Assembly (NCBI RefSeq): GCF_900115545.1 | Contig: NZ_FOWV01000001.1 | Coordinates: forward strand, 558,001-622,000 | Source of the DNA: Ralstonia sp. NFACC01 | Lineage (GTDB): Bacteria > Pseudomonadota > Gammaproteobacteria > Burkholderiales > Burkholderiaceae | Length of the DNA stretch: 64,000 nucleotides | Direction: 5' to 3' | Shown here: piece by piece, positions 38,469 to 48,518 of the stretch | Position numbering within the stretch: position 1 is the stretch's first letter | How the letters are laid out: each line of letters starts with the position of its first letter | Notes under the pieces: model-generated | Database searches by the model: none | Seen by the model: the letters and a program-made list of their open reading frames with translations, nothing else | What the model was told of the DNA's origin: nothing | Made by a program: the position numbers and the translations under genes

Positions 38469-41045
38469 TTACAGCGGATTCAGCGGCAGGATGATTTTAA
38501 ACGTACAGCCGATGCCATCGGCATTGTTTTCTACCCAGAGCCTGCCGAGGTGGGATTCTATGATGGAGCGGCAGATATTCAGCCCCATCCCCATGCCGTC
38601 GGATTTGGTGCTGAAGAACGGCTCGAACAGCCGCTCCTTGGTGCTGTCGTCCACGCCCGGGCCCTGGTCGATCACCTCGATCAGCACGGAATTTTCCGGG
38701 TCGTTGATCAGGTTGGCGTGCAGGCGCAGGACGCTGGCGGCGCGCAGGCGCGGGTGGGCGGCCATGGCTTCGGCGGCGTTCTTGAGCAGGTTGACGAGCA
38801 CCTGCTCGATGAGCACCGGATCGACGTACAGATGCGGCAGGTCGCCCGGCAGGCGCGTGAGGATGGTGATGCCGCGCCGAGTGGCCTCCAGTTCGGCCAG
38901 GCCTACGGCGTCGGCGACGATGTCGCGCAGGTCGGATTCGCGCCGCTGCGGCTGACTGCGTTTCACAAAGCCCCGGATGCGCTGGATGATGGTGCCGGCA
39001 CGCACGGCCTGGGCGGAGGTCTTTTCCAGCACCGGGATCAACTCTTCCGGGGTGCTGCGCCCGGACTTCAGGCGGCCGACCGCACCCATGCAGTAGTTGT
39101 TGATGGCTGCCAGCGGCTGGTTCAGTTCGTGTGCCAGCGACGAGGCCATCTCTCCCATCGTCGTCAGACGGCTGGTGAACTGGATGCGTTCTTCGTGCTG
39201 GCGGGTCATTTCTTCAGCGGCCTTGCGCACGGTGATGTCGGTGGCGATCTGCATCTGCGCGAGGTGGCCGTCGACCCACTGGATGTAGCGGCGCCGAACT
39301 TCAAACCACTTCTGCATCGATGGCACGTAGATTTCTCGCGCGTCCGCCGCGTGCGGTGTCAGTTCGGAGGCGGGCAGGCCGGCATAGGCGTCCACCAAGT
39401 CGAGCGCATCGCTGGAAACGTCTTCCGTGTTGACGTCGTTGCCGGAGAGCTGCAGGTGGCCGAACGCCTCCCAGCCGAAAAGCTGGCGGTAGTAGCGGTT
39501 GGCGAACAGCAGCTCGGCCTTGTCGGTCGAGAGCACGGACACGGCCGCGTCCAGGCTCTCCAGCACCGTGGTGAAGCGGTCGTGCGCGGCAGCCAGGTCT
39601 TCGCGGGCGCGCTTGGGCTCGGTGATGTCCGTGATGGAACTCATCCACCCCGTGTGCCGGCCGCGTGCGTCGATGAGCGGCGAGACGTACATCCGCGCAT
39701 AGAAGCTCGTGCCGTCGCGGCGCATCATGCGCAATTCCATGCCGTTGGCAGGCGCCTTGCCGCGCAGGGTCAGCTCGATGTGCTTCTGCATCTCGCCAAT
39801 CTCGTTGGGCGGCCAATACGGGAACGGCGGCATGCGGCCGACCAGTTCCGCTTCCGTCCACCCGATCATGCGGCAGAACGCGGGGTTCACATAGGTGATG
39901 CGGCCGTTGAGATCGAGCGAGCGCATGCCGATCACCATGGAGTTCTCCATGGCGCGGCGGAATGATGTTTCCGCCAGCAATGCGCGCTGCGCCTCCGAGC
40001 GGCGGCTGGTGTGGCGCCACACGCTCCACAGGCTCCAGATCACGAAGCACGACAGGCCGGCCACCAGCCACATCAGCATGTTGTTGGGCAGGTTGGACGG
40101 TGCCGGATACGCCTCGGCACGCAGCGACAGCGAATGCCCCGGCGGATCCAGCAGCACTTCATACGACGCGGCGGCCTTGGGCACCGGCCGCAACGACGTG
40201 CTCGCGCGGATCACGTTGTTCTTGTCGACCAGCGAGAAGCGGTAGCGGTCGGTCAGCTCGCCCGGCAGCAGTTGCGTGAGGATCCCCGTGACCGAATACA
40301 TGGCGCCCACCGTGCCGAGGAATTCGTTGTCCCGCACGATCGGCACTTCCATGAGCATGAAGCTCTCGCCGCGCTCGTTCTGGATGGGGCGGGAATAGAC
40401 GGCGCGCTGCGTCTCACGGGCAGCGTCGTAGGCGGATTGGATTTCGGGTTCGAGCGGATGGTCGCGCGTTTCGCGCACGCGTGCGGTGAATTCGGAAGTG
40501 GACGGGAACGCCCAGCGCGGGCGGCGCGTGGCATCGAGCCAGTTGATGAAGACGAGTTCAGGGTTCTCGCGCAAGAGCTGGCGGGCCGCATCGCGGTAGG
40601 CACTTGGGTCAAGTTGCGCGGCACCGATATCGCGCGCCAGGGCGGCCACTTGATCCTGATTGCTTTGCAGCGACAGGCGCACCTTCTGCTCGGCCCAGGC
40701 GGCATCACGGTAGAGGGCGTCGCGCTGCTGCTGCACCTCGGTGGCGTGCAACTGATACAGGATGAAAATCATCGCGCCGGCAAACAGGACGATCGCCACC
40801 AGCGGGATGAACATGAACCAATTGGTCGTCCATAGCCGCCCCAGGCGCGTCAGCCACAGGCGGCGGGGCATGTTCGGGCGCACGATTTCGTCTGAAGGCA
40901 ATTCAGACGCGTTCACGGAAATGGGCGCAGGCGCAGCAGGCGTTGACGGCTCGGGCTTGGCGGCCGGGTCCTGCGAAGCGTGGGAGGGGGCAAGCATGAT
41001 GGGCGGACGAACGCCGGAATTCTGCGGAGGTAAAGGAGTGGGCAT
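38469..41045 (-). CDS. PAS-domain sensor histidine kinase (FixL-like output module)
   Basis: This protein of about 858 residues starts at ATG 41045 (MPTPLPPQNSGVRPP). The N-terminus is Pro/Ala-rich, with a first membrane helix (FMFIPLVAIVLFAGAMIFIL). A periplasmic CHASE-like region follows, then a second helix (MLMWLVAGLSCFVIWSLWSV). Two PAS modules are visible (NGRITYVNPAFCRMIGWTEA; LLFANRYYRQLFGW). The phosphorylation His is in SSLAHELNQPLAAINNYCM and a HATPase domain has DQGPGVDDSTKERLFEPFF and GMGMGLNICRSIIESHLG. No heme-binding PAS signature is evident. It pairs with the FixJ-type regulator directly downstream and is divergent from aceE. Confidence 0.88.
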   Translation of the reverse strand: MPTPLPPQNSGVRPPIMLAPSHASQDPAAKPEPSTPAAPAPISVNASELPSDEIVRPNMPRRLWLTRLGRLWTTNWFMFIPLVAIVLFAGAMIFILYQLHATEVQQQRDALYRDAAWAEQKVRLSLQSNQDQVAALARDIGAAQLDPSAYRDAARQLLRENPELVFINWLDATRRPRWAFPSTSEFTARVRETRDHPLEPEIQSAYDAARETQRAVYSRPIQNERGESFMLMEVPIVRDNEFLGTVGAMYSVTGILTQLLPGELTDRYRFSLVDKNNVIRASTSLRPVPKAAASYEVLLDPPGHSLSLRAEAYPAPSNLPNNMLMWLVAGLSCFVIWSLWSVWRHTSRRSEAQRALLAETSFRRAMENSMVIGMRSLDLNGRITYVNPAFCRMIGWTEAELVGRMPPFPYWPPNEIGEMQKHIELTLRGKAPANGMELRMMRRDGTSFYARMYVSPLIDARGRHTGWMSSITDITEPKRAREDLAAAHDRFTTVLESLDAAVSVLSTDKAELLFANRYYRQLFGWEAFGHLQLSGNDVNTEDVSSDALDLVDAYAGLPASELTPHAADAREIYVPSMQKWFEVRRRYIQWVDGHLAQMQIATDITVRKAAEEMTRQHEERIQFTSRLTTMGEMASSLAHELNQPLAAINNYCMGAVGRLKSGRSTPEELIPVLEKTSAQAVRAGTIIQRIRGFVKRSQPQRRESDLRDIVADAVGLAELEATRRGITILTRLPGDLPHLYVDPVLIEQVLVNLLKNAAEAMAAHPRLRAASVLRLHANLINDPENSVLIEVIDQGPGVDDSTKERLFEPFFSTKSDGMGMGLNICRSIIESHLGRLWVENNADGIGCTFKIILPLNPL

Positions 41046-41364
41046 CTGTGCAACTGCGCAAAACCAAGTGTAACGGCAATCAACTTGCGGGTCGCTTGGG
41101 GAAACCGATTGGTGAGCTGTCTCGTTCGCTCGGAAAATGCTGCACCGCAATGTCAAAAGTGATTTGTTTTGCGTTGCGGCAATATTCCACATTATAAAAA
41201 ACCATATCGCAATTTGAAAATTCCGCTTGTGCTGCGTTTGCGGGTGCCCATAGAATCAGCGCAAAAGTCGGGGTGGCTCCCTGCGTGCGTGCGTGCGGAC
41301 GCGCGCGGCAGTGGGGTGCCTCACAAGAGACGCAACTACCGTTACTGCTACCAAGGAGACCGCC
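41046..41364. promoter_or_regulatory. Divergent control region between the sensor kinase and aceE
   Basis: This 319-bp gap contains an AT-rich core (41150-41225). On the plus strand TTGCGT (41169-41174) and TATAAA (41193-41198), 18 bp apart, form a plausible aceE promoter. A long 5' leader of roughly 160 nt would follow, ending in the Shine-Dalgarno AAGGAG at 41354-41359. No regulator site is recognised with confidence. Confidence 0.5.
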
Positions 41365-44055
41365 ATGTCGGCCGTACCAGAACAAGTCCTGGGTGCCACG
41401 AGCGCCAGCGACGCTGATCCCCAGGAAACCAAGGAATGGCTGGAGGCGCTGCAAGGCGTCATCGGCGCGGAAGGCCCGCAACGCGCGGCGTTCCTCCTCG
41501 ACAAGCAGATCGAATACGCACGCATCAACGGCGTGACGTCTCCGCTGCACGCAGAAACCCCCTATATCAATACGATCCCGGTCGAGAACCAGGACCGCAT
41601 TCCTGGCAACCAGGAAATTGAGCACCGCATCCGCTCGTATACGCGCTGGAACGCCATGGCGATGGTGCTGCGCGCGAACAAGGACACCAACGTCGGCGGC
41701 CACATCTCGTCGTTCGCTTCGGCGGCCACGCTGTATGACGTCGGCTACAACCACTTCTGGCACGCCCCGTCGGACAAGCACGGCGGCGACATGGTCTTCG
41801 TGCAGGGCCACTCGGCGCCGGGCGTGTATTCGCGCGCCTTCCTGCTGGGCCGTCTGAGCGAGGAGCAACTCGACAGCTTCCGCCAGGAAGTGGACGGCAA
41901 GGGCATCTCGTCGTACCCGCACCCCTGGCTGATGCCGGATTTCTGGCAATTCCCGACCGTGTCGATGGGCCTGGGCCCGATCATGGCGATCTACCAGGCG
42001 CGCTTCACCAAGTACCTGGCCAGCCGCGGTCTGATCCAGAACTGGGAAAACCGCAAGGTCTGGGCGTTCCTGGGCGACGGTGAAACCGACGAGCCGGAAT
42101 CGCTGGGCGCAATCGGCATGGCCGGCCGTGAAAAGCTGGACAACCTCGTCTTCGTGATCAACTGCAACCTGCAGCGCCTGGACGGTCCGGTGCGCGGTAA
42201 CGGCAAGATCATTCAAGAGCTGGAATCGGAATTCCGCGGCGCTGGCTGGAACGTCATCAAGGTCATCTGGGGCAGCCGCTGGGATCAACTGCTTGCCCGC
42301 GACACGAAGGGCCTGCTGATGAGCCGCATGATGGAATGCGTCGACGGCGAATACCAGACCTTCAAGTCGAAGAGCGGCGCTTATGTGCGCGAGTTCTTCT
42401 TCAACACGCCGGAACTCAAGGCCATGGTGGCCGATTGGTCCGACGACGACATCTGGGCGCTGAACCGCGGCGGCCATGACCCGCACAAGATCTACGCGGC
42501 GTTCCAATCGGCGAGCAATCACAAGGGCCAGCCGACCGTCATTCTCGCCAAGACCATCAAGGGCTATGGCATGGGTGAGGCGGGCGAAGCGATGAACATC
42601 GCCCACCAGCAGAAGAAGATGCCGGTGGACGCTATCCGCAAGCTGCGTGATCGCTTCAACATTCCGGTTGCCGACGACCAGCTCGAGCACGTTCCGTACG
42701 TCAAGTTCGAAGAAGGCTCGAAGGAACTCGAATACATGCGCAAGGCTCGCATGGACCTGGGTGGCTACCTGCCGGCTCGCCGTCAGAAGGCTGACCCGCT
42801 GCAGATTCCCGCGCTGGCTGCGTTCGACGCGTTGCTCAAGGCCACCGGCGAAGGCCGCGAAGTGTCCACGACGATGGCCTTCGTGCGCATTCTGAACATC
42901 CTGCTGAAGGACAAGAACATCGGTAAGCACGTCGTGCCCATCGTGCCGGATGAGTCGCGTACGTTCGGCATGGAAGGTCTGTTCCGTCAGGTCGGTATCT
43001 GGAACCAGGAAGGCCAGAAATACGTGCCGCAGGATCACGACCAGCTGATGTTCTACAAGGAATCGCAGACGGGTCAGGTGCTGCAGGAAGGCATCAACGA
43101 AGCCGGTGCCATGTGCGACTGGATCGCCGCCGCCACGTCGTATTCGACGCATGGTGTGGCGATGATCCCGTTCTACATCTACTACTCGATGTTCGGCATC
43201 CAGCGTATCGGTGACCTTTGCTGGGCCGCTGGCGACATGCGCTCGCGCGGCTTCCTGCTGGGCGGTACCGCTGGCCGTACCACGCTGAACGGCGAAGGCC
43301 TGCAGCATGAAGACGGCCATTCGCACGTGTACCACGCTGCGATCCCGAACTGCATCTCGTATGACCCGACCTTCCAGTACGAACTGGCGGTGGTGATGCA
43401 AGACGGCCTGCGTCGCATGTATGTCGAGCAGGAAGACGTCTATTACTACCTGACGGTGATGAACGAAAACTACGAGCACCCCGAAATGCCGGCGGGTGTC
43501 GAGGGCGACATCATCAAGGGCATGTACCAGTTCAAGAAGGGCGTCGAGAACAGCAACGCACCGCGCGTGCAACTGCTGGGTTCGGGCACGATCTTCCGTG
43601 AAGTGATTGCCGCTGCCGATCTGCTCAAGAAGGACTGGGGCGTCGAATCCGACCTGTGGGGCTGCCCGAGCTTTACCGAGCTGGCCCGCGAAGGCAACGC
43701 CATCGCGCGCTGGAACCTGCTCAACCCGACCGAGCCGCAACGCGAGTCGCACGTTGAGAAGCTGCTCAAGAACGCACGCGGTCCGGTCATCGCTTCGACC
43801 GACTACGTTCGTACCTTCGCCGAGCAGATCCGCGCCTTTGTGCCGCGTCGCTACGTGGTGCTGGGCACCGACGGCTTCGGCCGCTCGGATACCCGCGAGA
43901 AGCTGCGCCACTTCTTCGAGGTGGACCGCTACTGGGTGACGGTCGCGTCGCTCAAGGCGCTCGCCGATGAAGGCGTGCTGCCCCGCGAAAAGGTGGCCGA
44001 GGCACTGAAGAAGTACAACCTCGATCCGAACAAGCCCAACCCGATGACCGTATAA
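41365..44055 (+). CDS. aceE: Pyruvate dehydrogenase E1 component, homodimeric
   Basis: This 896-residue thiamine-diphosphate enzyme decarboxylates pyruvate and acetylates E2. Visible are NVGGHISSFASAATLYDVGY, the ThDP motif from GDGETDEPES to VINCNLQRLDGPVRGNGK, GMGEAGEAMNIAHQQKKMP, PDESRTFGMEGLFRQVGI and AMCDWIAAATSYSTHGVAMI. The size fits the single-chain E1p of gamma/beta-proteobacteria. ATG 41365 is backed by AAGGAG. It is the first gene of aceE-aceF-Ntn hydrolase-lpdA. Confidence 0.97.
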   Translation: MSAVPEQVLGATSASDADPQETKEWLEALQGVIGAEGPQRAAFLLDKQIEYARINGVTSPLHAETPYINTIPVENQDRIPGNQEIEHRIRSYTRWNAMAMVLRANKDTNVGGHISSFASAATLYDVGYNHFWHAPSDKHGGDMVFVQGHSAPGVYSRAFLLGRLSEEQLDSFRQEVDGKGISSYPHPWLMPDFWQFPTVSMGLGPIMAIYQARFTKYLASRGLIQNWENRKVWAFLGDGETDEPESLGAIGMAGREKLDNLVFVINCNLQRLDGPVRGNGKIIQELESEFRGAGWNVIKVIWGSRWDQLLARDTKGLLMSRMMECVDGEYQTFKSKSGAYVREFFFNTPELKAMVADWSDDDIWALNRGGHDPHKIYAAFQSASNHKGQPTVILAKTIKGYGMGEAGEAMNIAHQQKKMPVDAIRKLRDRFNIPVADDQLEHVPYVKFEEGSKELEYMRKARMDLGGYLPARRQKADPLQIPALAAFDALLKATGEGREVSTTMAFVRILNILLKDKNIGKHVVPIVPDESRTFGMEGLFRQVGIWNQEGQKYVPQDHDQLMFYKESQTGQVLQEGINEAGAMCDWIAAATSYSTHGVAMIPFYIYYSMFGIQRIGDLCWAAGDMRSRGFLLGGTAGRTTLNGEGLQHEDGHSHVYHAAIPNCISYDPTFQYELAVVMQDGLRRMYVEQEDVYYYLTVMNENYEHPEMPAGVEGDIIKGMYQFKKGVENSNAPRVQLLGSGTIFREVIAAADLLKKDWGVESDLWGCPSFTELAREGNAIARWNLLNPTEPQRESHVEKLLKNARGPVIASTDYVRTFAEQIRAFVPRRYVVLGTDGFGRSDTREKLRHFFEVDRYWVTVASLKALADEGVLPREKVAEALKKYNLDPNKPNPMTV

Positions 44056-44207
44056 CGGAGCCGCCGGGCGCGCGGGTTGCGTCCGGCCGGGCACCGCCCC
44101 GACAGACTTCCCGCAACGTGCATTTGCCTGCACGATGCGGTAGCCTGCGGGGCAACGCGTGTCCGCCGCCGGATGCTCTCGCCGCCAGACCCTCTGGAGA
44201 CAGAAGA

Positions 44208-45893
44208 ATGAGTCAAGTCGTAGAAATCAAGGTGCCGGACATCGGCGACTACAAAGACGTCCCGGTGATCGAAGTGCTGGTCAAGGCGGGCGATACCGTC
44301 AACGCCGAAGATTCGCTGGTTACGCTGGAATCGGACAAGGCGACCATGGACGTGCCCTCGCCCAAGAGCGGCGTCGTCAAGGAAGTGAAGATCAAGGTGG
44401 GTGACACCGTGTCGGAAGGCTCGCTGGTGCTGCTGCTCGAAGAGCAGGGCGCTGCCGCCGCGCCCGCCCCGGCACCTCAAGCGGCACCCGCACCGGCTCC
44501 GGCCGCTGCGGCGCCGACGCCCGCACCTGCCGCACAAGCTCCGGCCCCAGCGCCCGCTGCTGCGGGTGGCGGTACGGTTGAGGTGAAGGTGCCGGACATC
44601 GGCGACTACACCGACGTACCGGTCATTGAGATCAGCGTCAAGGTGGGCGACAAGGTGGAAGCCGAGCAGTCGCTGATCACGCTTGAGTCCGACAAGGCCA
44701 CGATGGATGTGCCGTCGCCGGCCGCCGGTACCGTCAAGGAAATCCGCGTGAAGGTGGGCGATGCCGTGTCGCAAGGCACGCTGATCGTCGTGCTGGAGGG
44801 TGCGGGCGGTGCTGCCGCTGCGCCGGCACCTGCGCAAGCTCCAGTACCGGCACCCACAGCCGCACCGGCTGCCGCTGCACCGAGCCCGGCCCCCGCGGCT
44901 GCGCCCGCAGCTGCTCCGGCCGCAGCGCCCGCTACGTACACCGCCGATACCGTCGGTACGGTCGGCAAGGCGGCCCACGCCAGCCCCTCGGTGCGCAAGT
45001 ACGCGCGTGAGCTGGGCGTCAATGTGAATCTCGTGGGCGGTACAGGTCCGAAGAATCGCATCACGCAGGAAGACGTGCAGCGCTACGTCAAGGGTGTGAT
45101 GAGCGGTCAGGCCGCGGCACCGGGCAAGGCTGCCGCGGGTGCACCGGCCGGCGGTGGCGAGCTGAACCTGCTGCCATGGCCGAAGGTCGACTTCACCAAG
45201 TTCGGTCCGGTCGATCCCAAGCCGCTGTCGCGTATCAAGAAGATTTCCGGCGCAAACCTGCACCGCAACTGGGTCATGATTCCGCACGTCACCAACAACG
45301 ACGAAGCGGACATCACCGAGCTGGAAGCCTTCCGCGTGCAGATGAACAAGGACCACGAAAAGGCCGGCGTGAAGTTCACGATGCTGGCGTTCGTGATCAA
45401 GGCGGTCGTGGGCGCGCTGAAGAAATTCCCGACGTTCAACGCGAGCCTGGACGGCGACAACCTGGTCTTCAAGCAGTACTTCCACATCGGTTTTGCAGCC
45501 GATACGCCGAATGGGCTGGTGGTGCCGGTGATCCGCGATGCGGACAAGAAGGGCCTGATCGACATCGCGAAGGAAATGGCCGATCTGTCGAAGGCAGCCC
45601 GCGAAGGCAAGCTCAAACCGGACCAGATGCAGGGCGGCTGCTTCTCGATCTCGTCGCTGGGTGGTATTGGCGGCACGAACTTCACGCCGATCATCAACGC
45701 ACCGGAAGTGGCCATCCTTGGCCTGTCGCGTGGTTATCAGAAGCCCGTTTGGGACGGCAAGCAATTCGTGCCGCGCCTGACGCTGCCGCTGTCGCTGTCG
45801 TACGATCACCGCGTGATCGACGGCGCGGAGGCTGCACGCTTCAACGCGTATCTGGCCAGCGTGCTGGCGGACTTCCGCCGCGTCAGCCTGTAA
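44208..45893 (+). CDS. aceF: Pyruvate dehydrogenase E2, dihydrolipoamide acetyltransferase with two lipoyl domains
   Basis: This 561-residue protein has lipoyl domain 1 (residues 1-80, lipoylated K44 in LESDKATMD), an Ala/Pro linker, lipoyl domain 2 (about 123-200, K163 in the same motif) and a second Ala/Pro linker. The E1/E3-binding domain (about 260-300: HASPSVRKYARELGVNVNLV) and the catalytic core with SYDHRVIDGAEAARF near the end follow. It transfers acetyl to CoA and forms the complex core. The two lipoyl domains share extended DNA similarity. ATG 44208 has CTGGAGACAG upstream; 152 bp separate it from aceE. Confidence 0.97.
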   Translation: MSQVVEIKVPDIGDYKDVPVIEVLVKAGDTVNAEDSLVTLESDKATMDVPSPKSGVVKEVKIKVGDTVSEGSLVLLLEEQGAAAAPAPAPQAAPAPAPAAAAPTPAPAAQAPAPAPAAAGGGTVEVKVPDIGDYTDVPVIEISVKVGDKVEAEQSLITLESDKATMDVPSPAAGTVKEIRVKVGDAVSQGTLIVVLEGAGGAAAAPAPAQAPVPAPTAAPAAAAPSPAPAAAPAAAPAAAPATYTADTVGTVGKAAHASPSVRKYARELGVNVNLVGGTGPKNRITQEDVQRYVKGVMSGQAAAPGKAAAGAPAGGGELNLLPWPKVDFTKFGPVDPKPLSRIKKISGANLHRNWVMIPHVTNNDEADITELEAFRVQMNKDHEKAGVKFTMLAFVIKAVVGALKKFPTFNASLDGDNLVFKQYFHIGFAADTPNGLVVPVIRDADKKGLIDIAKEMADLSKAAREGKLKPDQMQGGCFSISSLGGIGGTNFTPIINAPEVAILGLSRGYQKPVWDGKQFVPRLTLPLSLSYDHRVIDGAEAARFNAYLASVLADFRRVSL

Positions 45894-45998
45894 GCCCACG
45901 CGGGCGCGGCACGCATCTGGCTTCGGGCCTGTGCGTGCCGGCCCGGTTGGGTTTGCAGCGGTCGGCGGACTGGTCAGTGGACTGATGGCGAGGACGAC

Positions 45999-46571
45999 AT
46001 GACGACGTGCGTGGTGGTCAAGAAAGACGGCGAAGTGGCGATTGCGGCCGATTCACTGGTGACGTTCGGCGATACGCGCCTGGCGCGTGGCTACGAGCAG
46101 AACCAGAAGATCTTCCAGGTGGGCGATTCTCTGATCGCGCTGGCGGGCACGACGGCCCACTTCCCGGTCATGCGGAGTCTGCTGGCGGGTCTGGCAGATG
46201 AGTGCCGCCTCGGCACGCGTGACGACGTCTTCCGGACCTTCCTCAAGGTGCATGAAAAGCTCAAGGACGAGTATTTCGTGAACACCAAGGAAGACGACGA
46301 CGACCCCTACGAGTCGTCACAGATCACCTGTCTGATCGCCAACGCAACCGGCATCTACGGCGTCTATTCGTACCGCGAAGTGTTTGCGTTCGACCGTTTT
46401 TGGGGCATCGGTTCGGGGCGCAACTTTGCACTGGGTGCCATGTCGGCGGTGTTCGATATGCCGGGCAAGTCGGCGGCGGACGTTGCACGGGTGGGCGTGT
46501 CCGCAGGCGTGGAGTTCGACAAGAGTTCGGGCGGCCCGATCGAGGTGCACACAGTCCGTCTGCAGGATTGA
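45999..46571 (+). CDS. Proteasome-like Ntn-hydrolase (HslV/Anbu-type fold) inside the pdh operon
   Basis: This 190-residue protein begins [20 protein letters not shown], with [19 protein letters not shown] next, and has [13 protein letters not shown] late. This is the 20S-proteasome beta-subunit pattern: N-terminal Thr nucleophile after Met removal, Asp in AADS and Lys in QKIF. It is close in size to HslV, but the sequence is not HslV-like throughout, and no HslU/ClpX-type ATPase adjoins it. It sits 105 bp after aceF and 58 bp before lpdA on the same strand, so it is likely co-transcribed with pyruvate dehydrogenase. Proteolytic activity and substrate are unknown. Similar genes are sometimes labelled transporters, which the absence of membrane segments rules out here. 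Confidence 0.72.
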   Translation: MTTCVVVKKDGEVAIAADSLVTFGDTRLARGYEQNQKIFQVGDSLIALAGTTAHFPVMRSLLAGLADECRLGTRDDVFRTFLKVHEKLKDEYFVNTKEDDDDPYESSQITCLIANATGIYGVYSYREVFAFDRFWGIGSGRNFALGAMSAVFDMPGKSAADVARVGVSAGVEFDKSSGGPIEVHTVRLQD

Positions 46572-46629
46572 AAAGCGTCAGCGGGCCCGGGCGAAGCCGG
46601 GTGCCGACGACAAGAACAAGGAGTCAGGA

Positions 46630-48411
46630 ATGAGCGTGGTGGAAATCAAGGTGCCGGACATCGGCGATTTCGATGCGGTGGAAGTCATCGAAGTGCTGAT
46701 CAAGGCGGGCGATACCGTGGCGCCCGAGCAGTCGCTGATCGTGCTGGAATCCGACAAGGCCAGCATGGAAGTGCCGTCGGACGTGGCCGGCAAGATCGTC
46801 GACGTGAAGGTCAAGGTGGGCGACAAGGTCAGCAAGGGCACGGTAATCGCGACGGCTGAAGCCGGCGCGGCTGCTGCTCCGGCGCCTGCTCAAGCACCGG
46901 CTCCGGCCGCAGCGCCTGCTGCCGCACCGGCAGCATCGGCACCCGCGCCGCAGGCGGCGAAGCACGCTGGCGGCGCCGACATCGAATGTGACATGCTCGT
47001 CCTCGGCTCCGGCCCGGGCGGCTACTCGGCAGCCTTCCGCAGTGCGGACCTGGGCATGAACACTGTGCTGGTGGAGCGTTTCTCCACGCTTGGCGGCGTT
47101 TGCCTGAACGTGGGGTGTATCCCGTCGAAGGCGCTGCTCCACACGGCGGCAGTCATGGACGAAGTCAAGGCCATGGCCGCGCACGGCATTGTCTACAGCG
47201 AGCCCACGGTTGATATCAACCAACTGCGCAAGCACAAGGAATCCGTCATCGGCAAGCTGACCGGCGGGCTGGCCGGCATGGCCAAGGCTCGTAAGGTACA
47301 GGTCGTGCGCGGCATCGGCACGTTCCTCGACCCGAACCATCTGGAAGTGCAGCTGACGGATGGCGCCGGCAAAGCGACCACCGGTGAGAAGAAGGTCATC
47401 CGCTTCGCCAAGGCGATCATCGCTGCGGGTAGCGAGGCCGTGAAGCTGCCGTTCATTCCGGAAGATCCGCGCATCGTCGATTCGACTGGCGCGCTGGAGC
47501 TGCGCGAAGTGCCGGCCAAGATGCTGGTCATTGGCGGCGGCATCATTGGCCTGGAAATGGCCACGGTGTACAGCACGCTGGGCGCCCGCATCGACGTGGT
47601 GGAAATGCTCGACGGCCTGATGCAGGGCGCTGATCGCGACCTCGTCAAGGTATGGGACAAGATGAACAAGAGCCGCTTCGACAAGGTCATGCTCAAGACC
47701 AAGACGGTCGGAGTGGAAGCCAAGCCGGACGGCATCTACGTCAAGTTTGAAGGCGAAGCTGCACCGGCCGAGCCGCAACGCTATGACACGGTGCTGGTGG
47801 CCGTGGGCCGCGCTCCGAACGGCAAGCGCATCGGCGCGGAAAACGCCGGCGTGGCCGTGACCGACCGCGGCTTCATCGAAGTGGACAAGCAACAGCGCAC
47901 GAATGTGCCGCACATCTTCGCGATCGGCGACATCGTGGGTCAACCGATGCTGGCACACAAGGCCGTGCACGAAGGCCACGTGGCGGCCGAAGCTGCGCAC
48001 GGCGAGAAGGCGTATTTCGACGCCAAGCAGATTCCGTCGGTCGCTTATACCGATCCGGAAGTAGCCTGGGCAGGCCTGACCGAAGACCAATGCAAGGCGC
48101 AGGGCATCAAGTACGGCAAGGGCGTGTTCCCCTGGGCTGCATCGGGCCGCGCGATTGCCAACGGCCGCGACGAGGGCTTCACCAAGCTCATCTTCGACGA
48201 GGAAACCCACCGCATCATCGGTGGCGGCATCGTTGGCACACATGCAGGCGACCTCATCGGCGAGATTTGCTTGGCCATCGAGATGGGCGCAGATGCCGTG
48301 GATATCGGCAAGACCATCCACCCGCATCCGACGTTGGGTGAATCGGTGGGGATGGCTGCAGAAATCTACGAAGGCGTTTGCACGGACGTGCCGCCCACTC
48401 GCAAGCGTTGA
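46630..48411 (+). CDS. lpdA: Dihydrolipoamide dehydrogenase (E3) with N-terminal lipoyl domain
   Basis: This 593-residue protein has a lipoyl domain at residues 1-80 (K43 in [10 protein letters not shown]), an Ala/Pro linker to about 115, and then a flavoprotein disulfide reductase. The FAD site is [20 protein letters not shown], the redox disulfide is in [16 protein letters not shown], the NAD site is [20 protein letters not shown], and the C-terminal His-Glu pair is in [15 protein letters not shown]. It reoxidises E2 lipoyl groups. Lipoyl-bearing E3 proteins are known in several beta-proteobacteria. The last gene of the operon; a terminator follows at 48470. Confidence 0.96.
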   Translation: MSVVEIKVPDIGDFDAVEVIEVLIKAGDTVAPEQSLIVLESDKASMEVPSDVAGKIVDVKVKVGDKVSKGTVIATAEAGAAAAPAPAQAPAPAAAPAAAPAASAPAPQAAKHAGGADIECDMLVLGSGPGGYSAAFRSADLGMNTVLVERFSTLGGVCLNVGCIPSKALLHTAAVMDEVKAMAAHGIVYSEPTVDINQLRKHKESVIGKLTGGLAGMAKARKVQVVRGIGTFLDPNHLEVQLTDGAGKATTGEKKVIRFAKAIIAAGSEAVKLPFIPEDPRIVDSTGALELREVPAKMLVIGGGIIGLEMATVYSTLGARIDVVEMLDGLMQGADRDLVKVWDKMNKSRFDKVMLKTKTVGVEAKPDGIYVKFEGEAAPAEPQRYDTVLVAVGRAPNGKRIGAENAGVAVTDRGFIEVDKQQRTNVPHIFAIGDIVGQPMLAHKAVHEGHVAAEAAHGEKAYFDAKQIPSVAYTDPEVAWAGLTEDQCKAQGIKYGKGVFPWAASGRAIANGRDEGFTKLIFDEETHRIIGGGIVGTHAGDLIGEICLAIEMGADAVDIGKTIHPHPTLGESVGMAAEIYEGVCTDVPPTRKR

Positions 48412-48469
48412 AATGCAATTAACCGTCATGTTTTGGGAGCCACCCTAAAATCCGGCTGGCAAAAAGGAG

Positions 48470-48498
48470 GGGCCGCTCGATTGGGCGGCCCTTTTTTT
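48470..48498 (+). terminator. Terminator of the pyruvate dehydrogenase operon
   Basis: Arms GGGCCGC (48470-48476) and GCGGCCC (48485-48491) with an 8-nt loop are followed by seven T. It starts 58 bp after lpdA. Confidence 0.88.
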
Positions 48499-48518
48499 GG
48501 GGGCGATGTGGCGGCGCG

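Noticed and set aside
41080-44133. A 1017-codon open frame on the minus strand opposite aceE
   Set aside because: Its translation is His/Arg/Val/Ala-rich with no domain. It is the antisense shadow of a high-GC gene with strong codon bias.
43929-45899. A 656-codon minus-strand open frame opposite aceF
   Set aside because: Low-complexity Gly/Arg/Cys/Ser output mirrors the Ala/Pro linkers of E2. It is not a gene.
46624-48429. A 601-codon minus-strand open frame opposite lpdA
   Set aside because: No domain or sensible start. aceF-lpdA coding on the plus strand explains the sequence fully.
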